From: Cristatella mucedo
Taxonomy: Eukaryota > Bryozoa > Phylactolaemata > Cristatellidae
Direction: 5' to 3'
Length of the DNA stretch: 14,500 nucleotides
Assembly: GCA_009760855.2 (NCBI GenBank)
Contig: WPIO01000052.1
Span: forward strand, 1,419,001 to 1,433,500
The notes beneath the pieces are model-generated. The model was not told where the DNA came from. It did no database searches and worked only from the letters and a program-made list of their open reading frames with translations. This document shows positions 1-7,704 of the stretch, in pieces. Position numbers and translations under genes: made by a program. Numbering within the stretch: position 1 is the stretch's first letter; every line of letters begins with the position of its first letter.

Positions 1-370
1 CGACCGTTAGCAGCTCGGCGATCGGCAATCGGCCGCCGCGCAGGCGCTCTGCATGCCGGCGCGAGCGAGCCCTGTAGCCCCCCCCCCGGCTCACGCCGGA
101 GAGAATGATTACTCTTATTTGCCTGTACTTAGTCCCAAAAACGATCGTTAAAAGGAATGAAAGTCTCTCCTAATACGTTAAGAAGGCTAACAAGCTAACT
201 GGCGAGGCATTCTATAAGAAAAAGTCTTAAGCGATTCGAAGTGAATCACGGTGGCATGCTTAAGCACTACCGTGACGGCGCGCTGCGCTGAGAGACAGCT
301 TTAAATAAATTTAAATAATTCATTTGTATAGCACCCTGAGAGAACTTAATCTCTATTCAGGCGCTTCGCA
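1..370. other. 5' flank, no gene recognised
   Basis: GC-rich at the left edge with a run of ten C (78-87), then mixed composition. Short ATG-started frames (for example at 51 and 107) end quickly and have no convincing phase-1 donor that would join them to the gene at 1396. The end of the stretch (about 300-335) is AT-rich and could be the tail of the SINE that reads leftward from about 455, but no poly-A-like tail is clear. Confidence 0.4.
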
Positions 371-455
371 TACTCCACGGGGCTCGAGCGCACGACCTCG
401 GCCACACTTTGATCGGGGCGTGGACCTTAACCACTGGGCCAAACCAGTGCGGCGA
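371..455 (-). mobile_element. probable tRNA-derived SINE head
   Basis: Read on the minus strand, 441-431 is TGGCCCAGTGG, a full match to the polymerase III A-box consensus, followed by TTAAGG as in a tRNA D-loop. About 50 bases downstream, 390-380 reads CGCTCGAGCCC, matching most fixed positions of the B box. The spacing fits a tRNA-like promoter. The flanks that should form the acceptor stem do not pair and the T-stem is poor, so this is not a working tRNA gene. A tRNA-derived SINE head is the best reading. The 3' body and tail boundary (toward about 300-350) are not defined. Confidence 0.42.
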
Positions 456-559
456 GAAGACGTTGCTTTTGTCTTCTTACTAAGAAACCATTCGATCGCC
501 GGGCCGGAAGGCGGCGCTCCATTGCGTAGATAACTTGCTCGTAAAATATGAGTCTCGGA

Positions 560-1101
560 GAGTGCACAAACAAGCGAAGCCGCTGACCGCACAAACACCA
601 GACCTGCGGTCTTGGTCGGCGGTTGGCTCTAATGGCGAGCTCTCCTGGCATGGCAAGCATTGCGGCAGCCATTTGCCTCGAAAGCTCAGCCCGGCCACCG
701 GCTTCTCTGCGCCACTCGACGATGAAAGTCGCACAGCGTCGAACGAGCAAAGCGAAGGCATCGCAGGGCTCCGAGCGGCGTTTCCGCTTCGACTGCTGCC
801 GATCCGCATCTGCACAGCGGCTGCCGAGAGGGGCGGGGCTCGATCGCGCTGGGCTCGGCGCGCCGCCGCGTCAGCGGTCTCGAGCCTCGACACCGCTGTT
901 TTTTCGGCCGAAAAAAATGGCCTGCCCGCCCCTTTCGCACGCATAACTGAGCACGGGCGCGCGCGCGACCGCACATCGCCTTCAAGTCTTTTCGGCGAGG
1001 TCGCGTGCTCGTGCGACGATGACCGCCTGGCGCGAAAAACTCGCAGAGCTCTGTCGGTCGTCGTCGCCGGCGTCGTGTGCACGCGCGACGACCGAGCAGC
1101 A

Positions 1102-1179
<78 letters not shown>

Positions 1180-1395
1180 GCCGCACTCGCTGTTGCTGGA
1201 GCGTCGTACCGGTCGGCGCTCGAGTCACTCGGCCCACGTCCAGTCCTGCGGGCTCCTTTGTCAGCTCACTTTGACAGTCCGCCGGTCATTTCTAATCCGG
1301 AAACCCGCGCGGCGGCGGCGTCGCGGCCGCCGCCGCGTCTTGGACGATCCGCCGCGCCTCGCGCCGTCCGAGCTCGCTCGCTCTTGCGCTTGCAG
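560..1395. promoter_or_regulatory. CpG-rich region upstream of the first visible exon
   Basis: Very GC- and CpG-rich, in contrast to the AT-rich intron and transposon region downstream. It resembles a CpG-island-like promoter or first-intron region of the gene beginning at 1396. No TATA box, unambiguous start or first exon with a phase-1 donor was found. The long open frames through this stretch are explained by the GC bias and the GCG repeat. A short inverted GC repeat lies around 1311-1337 (GGCGGCGGCG and its complement around CGCGGCCGCCGCCGCG). The regulatory role is inferred from composition and position only. Confidence 0.3.
1102..1176. repeat. (GCG)25 trinucleotide microsatellite
   Basis: Twenty-five uninterrupted GCG triplets (75 bases), preceded by two AGC triplets. 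Every frame on both strands stays open, giving poly-Ala, poly-Arg, poly-Gly or poly-Pro, so the long frames crossing it are not evidence for coding. It lies about 220 bases upstream of the first visible exon of the host gene. Confidence 0.97.
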
Positions 1396-1683
1396 GCGCG
1401 CCGAGAGACGACCCGGTGGTACCGTGCAGCGGGCAGGGCGGAGTACCCGCTCAGAAGGACTGCCACGACGTTCCCGTGTCCGACCGGATCGTGGCCCTGT
1501 ATCCGAAGGTGTTCTCCTGCCACATTTCCGGCTTCCTGATATTCCCGTTCACCAATCTCAGCTTCCACATCGACATACCGCAGGAGTCGACCTGGCTGTA
1601 CGACTACAATCAGGATACGCTGAAATTCGTCAACGACCTCAGAATCGGCTTCTTCAACTTCACGGGCAACTTCACCCACCACG
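1396..1683 (+). CDS. host gene, first visible exon
   Basis: The acceptor is a pyrimidine-rich tract (GCTCGCTCGCTCTTGCG) followed by TTGCAG|GC. The donor is CACG|GTTAGT. The exon begins with two bases of a split codon and ends with one base of another. It encodes the N-terminal cysteines, sequon NLS and the two NFT sequons near its end. The frame stays open leftward to a TAA at 1293 without any ATG, and the acceptor tract would itself read as alternating Leu/Ala, like a signal peptide. A longer exon with an acceptor after 1295 therefore cannot be excluded. Confidence 0.72.
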
Positions 1684-3140
1684 GTTAGTCAGCGCCCTCT
1701 TGCGGGTCGTAAAAGCAAAGCCGGGCCCGCCATTGAAACCGCTGCACTCCTTGTACAGAGAGCAGAGCGTCCGTGCACCGAGTGAAACCGCACCCGCACA
1801 GGCCGGATGTGTGACTCGTCCGTGCGTGCGCCTGCGCAGTGAGTGGTAGCAAAGGCGACCTACGCTCGAGGTTCGCTTGGGCTTTCGCAGGCATATGCAC
1901 GCCAGAGTTGGACTTGGCTTCGCAGGGCTGGCTTGTGTACGGGGCAGCCCATTCTCCCCGTTTAAGCGACTCCTTAAACCTCAGGGGTTATATCTTATTT
2001 CATATTTGCATGGTATGCATTGCGAGTGTACGTAAGCTGGCTCTATTGTTTAAGGAACGAACATGTACGCTGTGGCAGACGCTCTTCCTGAGGTGTGCTA
2101 CTGCCAAAGTATAAACATTGGCATCGTCAAGTACGACGCATTCTTGGACGCCGACTTCCTAGGTGAGTACGTCGATCTAGTCGCCGGTCACTACAGCGAC
2201 GCGTAAAAAACTACCCCAACCTACCATATCCTTCAGCAGAATCCTGTAGGGTGTGTCCACAATTTTATGCCCAGCTCTGTTTAGAAAAAGTGTGCCTAAT
2301 CGTATTTAATATCGGCTGATCTTCTAGAACGTCTGTATATACTCTATATTAAGTAGTAAACATATAGGCCACGGTACTGGTGTTTAAAACTGTGAAAGTC
2401 GAAAACGCTTCGCCGATCATTAAATAACCTACTATCGTTAACGGCCATCCAGATAATGATCGGAATGTCCCTATTTACTACCTATCGTCTCGCCTACGCA
2501 TCGCTGGCATGCACTGTGATGGCTTACGTCCCATCTCAGCGGGAGTTAGTTCTTTCTCAGAGCGTAGACATCAAATGCCAAAGATCACTCTGCAAGCTTT
2601 AAAAGCATGGGGTGCCCGAAGGACCAGTTATGGGTTCATTTCTTATCACAATTTATAGTCTCTCTCATGCTGATGTAATCTCTGAGCGCAGTCCTGGCTT
2701 TCATTTGCATGCAAGTGAAATGCAGCAGTACTTGCGCTTTTAACGTATCCCTGTCCTCAGAAACCTCACTCTCTCGCAACTCCTTTGCCGCGTATCAATT
2801 GCTAAAATTCAAGCTCGGATTATAGCATACCTTTTTCAACAACTTTGTAGTTATGGAAAAATCTAGTATCACTCAGAAACTGGATTGACTAGCGTTCGCA
2901 ATTCGCTCGGCCAACATTTCTCCTTCTCGACAGTGCTTTAGATGTCCCTTTCGTACGCTTATAGACTCTTGACGACTGTTAATTTAGCAAAATCACTTGA
3001 CATTTGGTCGGGTTAGGTTAACTGTTCAACATGAAGCTCGTGCACAGCTTTCGCCGCTTTGGTGTCATAGCGAAATCTTAAAACGTGGCTTCTGTGGTGT
3101 GTTAGCGAAACGTCAAAACGTGACCGTTACTGTCGTTGCG

Positions 3141-3223
<83 letters not shown>

Positions 3224-4118
3224 AATATATATTTATATATCTGTATCTATATATACATATATATATGTATACATAAATATATATATATATATACATGTAT
3301 ATATGGTATAAATATATGGTATATATATATATATATACATATGTACATATCATATAATTTATGAAAATTAATTTGAATTGATGATGAGGTGCCAGCTCCA
3401 CCAGTATGTATCAAGGGTTTGCAAAGACTAGCAACCGTTACGAGCCCTGCACTCGACGCAAAGACGTTAGTTCAAGAGCAGCTCCAGCCCGTAAGTAACC
3501 ATGTCGCCTGCACAGTGTGTCAGCTGAGCACCCGAAGCATGAGCTGTTGAGTGGTTGCGGAACAGTTTCTATCTCTGGAGGCCGCTGAACGGACACTTAC
3601 TAAATATAGTCTGATATGCGACCCCTCCGCCTGCATTCCATCCAGCACTATAGCGCATCCGGGTCTCTCTGAGCTCGGCTGCCAAGCGCTGGTCGCCCCA
3701 TACCTAAAACAACTCCACCGCGGCTCTAGTTATCAGTGAACCAAAATTTGTCACGTGCGAAAACAGCTTTGAATAACTTACGCGTATTCAGTGGTGCGCT
3801 AACTTTGCAGGGAGAGAGACTTACGATGTCGAGTACGGCGTCGGTCCGCGATTGACAGATCACTACATTAAGGGACCGCATCACACGTGGATGGACGTAG
3901 CGACAGGCCTGCCGCTCAGAGCTTGGCAGCCTGTCAACGGGCTGCAGGTCTACAAGGACTGGCATATCGGACCGGTCGGCGACCTCACACCATCGCGAAA
4001 TTGCTTTGGCGCGCACGGAAAGTGCCCGGTCTCTGGCGTTTTCGACGGGCTCGGCCTGCAGCATGGCATACATGCTATGGCGCTTAACTTCGCTCTCCGC
4101 GGACAGCCAGGAAAATGA
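1396..4118 (+). CDS. secreted Cys-containing protein, possibly ependymin/LolA-like; spliced, 5' exon missing
   Basis: The coding sequence joins 1396-1683, 2055-2162 and 3811-4118, giving about 233 residues to a TGA stop. Every junction is phase 1 (one base on the left, two on the right), so the frame closes exactly. Visible features are seven cysteines (VPC, KDC, FSC, VCYC, RNC, GKC), three N-glycosylation sequons (NLS and two NFT) and alternating hydrophobic segments typical of beta strands. A conserved-looking block in exon 3 (GPHHTWMDVATG, then WQPVNGLQVYKDW) follows. No membrane segment or catalytic motif is seen. The sequons imply secretion, but the signal peptide and start are not visible; the first exon probably lies upstream. 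The fold and the W-x-D...GLPxR pattern loosely resemble ependymin-related/LolA-like lipid-binding half-barrels. That is an inference, and no function is assigned. Exon structure is confident, family is not. Confidence 0.72.
2055..2162 (+). CDS. host gene, second visible exon
   Basis: A 108-base exon. The acceptor is CTATTGTTTAAG|GA and the donor is a consensus CTAG|GTGAGT. It encodes the ALPEVCYCQ segment with the closely spaced cysteine pair, then KYDAFLDADFLG. Phase 1 on both sides makes it a symmetrical exon. The introns on either side are 371 bases (1684-2054) and 1648 bases (2163-3810). Confidence 0.75.
2699..2720. repeat. 22-bp near-perfect palindrome in intron 2
   Basis: The sequence TTTCATTTGCATGCAAGTGA continues with AA and equals its own reverse complement except for one base pair (T2704 against G2715), which would be a U-G wobble in RNA. 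The central TTGCATGCAA is a perfect palindrome and includes an ATTTGCAT octamer. A role as a protein-binding site is only speculative; a palindrome of this size could be chance. Confidence 0.5.
3143..3216. repeat. (AC)37 microsatellite in intron 2
   Basis: Thirty-seven uninterrupted AC dinucleotides inside the second visible intron of the host gene, directly abutting an AT-rich tract. Both strands read as open dipeptide repeats (Thr-His; Val-Cys), which accounts for the open frames here. Confidence 0.98.
3217..3357. repeat. (AT)n-rich low-complexity tract
   Basis: About 140 bases of nearly pure alternating A and T with scattered C or G interruptions (TATACATATATA-type motifs). Together with the preceding AC run it forms a compound microsatellite of about 215 bases. 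Such alternating purine-pyrimidine DNA commonly varies in length and is prone to assembly error. Confidence 0.93.
3811..4118 (+). CDS. host gene, terminal exon with stop
   Basis: The acceptor is CTAACTTTGCAG|GG, with a plausible CTAAC branch point just upstream. The exon reads RETYDVEYGVG, the histidine/tryptophan-rich HHTWMD block, the last two cysteines and a hydrophobic end, stopping at TGA 4116-4118. It joins exon 2 in frame to make FLG-RETYD. Composition (GC-rich, few rare-looking codons) matches exons 1 and 2 and contrasts with the introns, supporting real coding sequence. Confidence 0.78.
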
Positions 4119-4581
4119 TGAGCCTACCCGTTCAAGCTCTGTATCTAGCTCACGATTCATCGTTAAGTTTACTACGCATACTAGTAGACTTGCTATGTAT
4201 ATCCAGTAAATGAGCTACTGTGATACACTCAACTAATGTTACACTGCCGCAAGTCCTTTAATGTGCCTTTGCGAAGCATTCGTCCCGCGCTGGGGAGCGG
4301 CCTCTGGTGACTCAAAGCGAGACGTGGACTTTGACCTGAATTTGCGATACGTTCGGATATTCCGCTGATATCTTCACCGTGATTGTTCGAACGCTGTACG
4401 CGGATGTGCAACTCGAAACAGGACGTGCTTTGCTAAAGGTGCGATGTTACCAATGGCCAATAGCCAATGTCTACCAGCGGGCCTTCTTCGGCTTGTAAGG
4501 CCAGTAAGAACTGCACCCTGAATCCTGCGTTCGCCCTAAATAATACTCGGCTATCAAACTTTACGATCCGTAAGTTTTGAA
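4119..4581 (+). other. probable 3' UTR and spacer
   Basis: Follows the TGA of the host gene. No exact AATAAA is present before the LINE begins; AAATAATA near 4537 is the nearest variant. Part of the right half may already be decayed LINE 5' sequence, since the first recognisable LINE residues at about 4582 are not at a known boundary. No gene is seen on either strand. Confidence 0.4.
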
Positions 4582-5186
4582 TTGCTGGTTAGCAGTCACT
4601 ATCGTAGCGGCTCACTCGCAGTGCCTCAGCATGTGGCAGTTAGTGGACAGTCTCTTAAAGTCCACCTATTAAATCTCAGCTCGCTAAAAGCCAAGAGGTT
4701 ACTTATCCGCGATCAGGCTGTAGAGGAGAAGCTAGATGCATTTCTGCTTACGACTTGCTTACTTACTTGACTTCCCTACGACTTTCTTACGTGGATGACA
4801 CCTTGCTCTCTTAGCTGTATATCTAAGACCCGCCATCCGGGTTCTCATTCTTTTAGTCTGTGCGATCTGACGAGGTTAATGGAGGGGGTTGGTATTGTTG
4901 TTCCTGAATCGTTTGGCTATAAGATATGATGTTTTTTGCTTGGACACTTGTTTGAATTAGTTGCATTCAGATCCTCATAACAAATCCCTCTAACTTCTGT
5001 AATGAAATGACCTTCTGTCTGTCTAATAATTTTTATGGAGAAGTTTTTCGGAGCTTCTGACTAAACTATTTGCGTGCGACCGGTCGTAATTGATTGCAGG
5101 AGACTTCAACATTGACAACCCTAGCAACAGGCGGATCCCCTTATTTGTTGACAGTCTGGAGACCGTGGTTCGGCCCAACGCGTTCA

Positions 5187-5600
5187 TTCTACCATTCACG
5201 TCGGTGGCCATATCCTCAATCTCGTTTTCCCTAAGAACGTGTGACCCGCGGCCGGTGTTGTGTGCCCGTGACCCTCTCTGACAATTGCCGGGTCTCGTTT
5301 CCTGTTCATTATCCATTGTAATTACATGGTAATGTGGAATTTGTCCAGCGACGCAACTTAAAAACCATTGACTATGAGAAATTCTGAACTAAGTCTGGAG
5401 AACTTCGGTTGGGCTGGCACGCTAATCACACCACTCATATCGGTGGCCATATCATGGATACCATTATCACTAAATTGTTCTACCCCATTGACACTGTTCT
5501 GCGCCTCTTGCCATTTTGAATCATCGTTTAGTCTAGTTTACCGTTTTTGTTTCGTTGTACGCAAAGCGTTGTAATCCAAATGCATTGACCAGGAGAAATC
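5187..5600 (+). repeat. partial duplication inside the LINE endonuclease region
   Basis: Bases 5188-5230 (CACGTCGGTGGCCATATCCT) and 5428-5470 (CATATCGGTGGCCATATCAT) are homologous and both encode HxGGHI(L/M)(N/D). Each is followed by a degraded version of the segment ending in an IDxEK motif (TIDYEKF near 5366-5386; CIDQEK near 5583-5600). The LINE therefore repeats roughly 70-100 codons in direct orientation. It could be an ancient tandem duplication or the junction of two separately inserted copies. Confidence 0.6.
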
Positions 5601-6274
5601 TTTGGAAGTTTTTGGCGAGGCAGATACTTGTTTTGCACCCAGACTTGACCGACAGCCTTGATACCCTCACTGATGTAGTGAACATGACACTTTGGATTAT
5701 TACTTGACGAGCATGGTCCCGTACATTCTATTTCCGTGTGCCAAACCATGAAGATTCCCTAAAGATAAAAAACAACTTCAGAAGATACAGTTAAGATGTT
5801 TTAAGCTCAGGCACGAACGCCGCTTTAAGAAGTCTGGGTCTGACTACGATCTAGTTAATTTCAAAGCATTCCTCCGATTCTAATCTTGGAAGCTCAGAAA
5901 TGCCACCGCTTCTTTTTTTTCTCGAAAATTAAAGTCGTGCCAGTCAGACCCAAAACAGATTTATAGCTCGGTAAACAAAGTGATGGCCGATTATCTTTGA
6001 GGTCACTCCTCAGACCTTAACAACTCACCCGAAAGATTTTCAGCCTTCCTCACTGACAGAATGGTGCACATTCGTGCATCCATAAAGCCCTCTCAGACTA
6101 AGTATTGTTATTGTATCGCAACCTGTGACCTTCATTCAGAGATTTTACGAGGTTTTTGCTTGCGACGTGACAACCTTAATACGGTATAGTAAACAGAGCT
6201 CGTCCCCTGAAGACGCTATTCAATATTCTCTGTGGTTTTCTATGGCAGACCAACTTCGCCCAGCAAAAACCGAG

Positions 6275-6282
6275 GTTTTTAT
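6275..6282. repeat. left 8-bp target-site duplication of hAT
   Basis: GTTTTTAT directly precedes the left terminus TAGGGCTG. It matches the right copy exactly and fits the nTnnnnAn pattern typical of hAT target sites. Confidence 0.95.
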
Positions 6283-6371
6283 TAGGGCTGTACCGGATTT
6301 GATTTTTTCAAATTCGGCCGGAGCCGGATTTGCCGGATTTTTGATGACAAATACGGCCGGAGCCGGATTTG
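6283..6371. repeat. hAT left terminus and subterminal repeats
   Basis: TAGGGCTGTACCGGA is followed by a small hairpin (ATTTGA...TCAAAT). Two copies of CGGCCGGAGCCGGATTTG follow at 6315-6332 and 6354-6371, 39 bases apart, plus a partial GCCGGATTT between them. Subterminal repeats in hAT elements are typically bound by the BED finger of the transposase; that function is inferred here. Confidence 0.85.
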
Positions 6372-6557
6372 TTCATCGGACAAATTTTTACCATTTGTAC
6401 TACCAAGGTTTTACTTGAGGATATATACTACAATAAATATTTAATTAAAAAAATATTATTAATAATAAGTAGCATCATTGTCTTTTGCTGTTTGTTTATT
6501 TTTGTGTAATAGGTGTTGCTGTGGGAGACCTCAGTGATAATCGTATAGCAGTGACAT

Positions 6558-6563
6558 TTTATT
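6558..6563 (-). terminator. polyadenylation signal candidate, hAT transposase
   Basis: AATAAA on the minus strand about 140 bases after the transposase stop. A second AATAAA overlaps the stop codon itself (6702-6707). The whole stretch is AT-rich, so chance matches are likely. Confidence 0.35.
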
Positions 6564-6702
6564 AAAAAATTGAGTAAACATTTTTTACATCATAATATTG
6601 GTAATAACACAAAAAAATGAAAAGAGACTAAAGTTCAAAATTCAAAAATACAAAAATAAGTACTGTAATTTTATATATTTTTCATACATTTGTTTCTTAA
6701 AT

Positions 6703-7704
6703 TTATTTCATCAGTTTTGAATTATATTTGAGAAATATCAGTCGAGCTGCATTCTCTGGCAGAAGTGAACTTCGATGATCACTGAGGACTTCCCCAGCAA
6801 CACTGAACAAACGTTCTGAAGGTACACTTGTTGGTGGAGCACCCAAATAAACGCGAGCTACTGTTGCCAGAGCTGGCAGTCGTTCCCTGTTCTGTCTCCA
6901 CCACTGTAGTGGATCAGCCTCTCTGTTTATTAATGGCTCTGCCAAGTATTTGTTCAGCTGACTGTCAATGTCTGGTTGTTGCTCACTGCCTGTGGTACCA
7001 GCAGTAGATTGAACAATGTCATCAAAACATTCCCAAAGTACTGATGATTGAGAAGAATTATCCAGCCGGGCTTGCTTGGCTGGAATTTCTTCATTTGTGT
7101 CAACCTGCCGCTCAGACTGATTTTTGTGGCTTCCATCTTGCACAGTTTCTATCTGCCCTGTCAATTCATTGAATGCAAGCAGAACCCTTGCTTTTGTAGC
7201 TGTCAGTGTAGCTTCTGATGAGAAGAATTTTGTTTTGAATCGTGGATCAATCATTGTCGCCACTGTATACAGGGCTTCCTGCTCGATACTGTCAAAGCGT
7301 TCATTCAATGAGTTGATTAGGGTTGACCTCATAGTCTTTACACCTGCATCTGTGCAGTCCTTCTTCAACAGGTTCCGCAGAGCTGTTACAATAGGAATAA
7401 CTAGTGATATACGTGCTGCTTCACGGCTAACTTCTCTTGTTGCCTCTTCAAACGGAGCAAGCACGGACACAGCATTTTCAGCCACGGACCACTGATGTGC
7501 AGTTGGGCAGGAAGTGCCAACGACTTCTGAACAGTAGAGGGTTAATGCACGACGCTGTTCACATAGACGACGCAGCATGTAAAACGTTGAGTTCCATCTT
7601 GTGCTCACGTCTTGTAACAGCTGGTGGTCTGGCAAACCCAGTTCAGCCTGCAACTCCTTGAACCGACCACTCGCAGATGCATGAAGAATGTTTAAAATGA
7701 CCAA
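6703..7704 (-). CDS. C-terminal open frame of hAT transposase
   Basis: Overlaps the N-terminal frame by 62 bases. Homologous sequence begins at about SGRFKELQ, immediately after the point where the upstream frame is lost, so the first few residues from its apparent ATG are not authentic. It contains the TRWNST block, a variable low-conservation stretch and the SERLFS/dimerization region ending LKYNSKLMK. If expressed alone it would lack the DNA-binding finger and two of the three catalytic acids. Confidence 0.87.
   Translation of the reverse strand: MVILNILHASASGRFKELQAELGLPDHQLLQDVSTRWNSTFYMLRRLCEQRRALTLYCSEVVGTSCPTAHQWSVAENAVSVLAPFEEATREVSREAARISLVIPIVTALRNLLKKDCTDAGVKTMRSTLINSLNERFDSIEQEALYTVATMIDPRFKTKFFSSEATLTATKARVLLAFNELTGQIETVQDGSHKNQSERQVDTNEEIPAKQARLDNSSQSSVLWECFDDIVQSTAGTTGSEQQPDIDSQLNKYLAEPLINREADPLQWWRQNRERLPALATVARVYLGAPPTSVPSERLFSVAGEVLSDHRSSLLPENAARLIFLKYNSKLMK

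Larger units (their letters stand above)
4582..6282 (+). pseudogene. LINE ORF2 relic: endonuclease domain and linker
   Basis: Recognisable pieces in order, in shifting frames. First is an N-terminal LNLSSLKAKRLLIRD...KLDAFLL segment (about 4660-4750), the position that usually leads into the ETWL motif. Then DPPSGFSFF, the GVGIVV segment (near 4890), FSELL, and LIAGDFNID (about 5090-5115), the GDFN motif of apurinic endonuclease-type LINE nucleases. Next come HVGGHILNL (near 5195) and RRNLKTIDYEKF (near 5350-5390). The linker reads DSLDTLTDVVN (near 5655), RRFKKSGSDYDLVNFKAFL (about 5820-5875), IYSSVNKVM (about 5961-5985) and FYEVFACDVTTLIR (about 6141-6185). It ends at the hAT target site. 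A segment around HxGGHI occurs twice (5187-5395 and about 5428-5600). Confidence 0.8.

Noticed and set aside
107-172. Short ATG frame starting MITLICLYLVP as a signal-peptide exon of the host gene
   Set aside because: It stops after 22 codons and lacks a consensus phase-1 donor at a suitable place.
371-455. A functional tRNA gene on the minus strand
   Set aside because: The A box fits, but the 5' and 3' ends do not form an acceptor stem and the T-stem does not pair.
535-1849. Long overlapping open frames across the GC-rich region, both strands (poly-Ala, poly-Arg, poly-Gly, poly-Pro)
   Set aside because: They exist because the GCG repeat and the GC bias remove stop codons. Residues outside the repeat are basic, low-complexity and show no domain, and several frames are equally open.
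3102-3401. Minus-strand frame rich in Val-Cys and Tyr-Ile repeats
   Set aside because: It is a direct translation of the AC and AT microsatellites.
3726-4160. Minus-strand open frame opposite the terminal exon
   Set aside because: It is a shadow of the plus-strand exon, with no recognisable features. The plus strand has matching splice sites and frame continuity.
7643-7704. Intron or programmed frameshift joining the transposase halves
   Set aside because: No GT-AG pair fits within the short junction and no slippery heptamer with downstream structure is seen. A one-base change explains it more simply.
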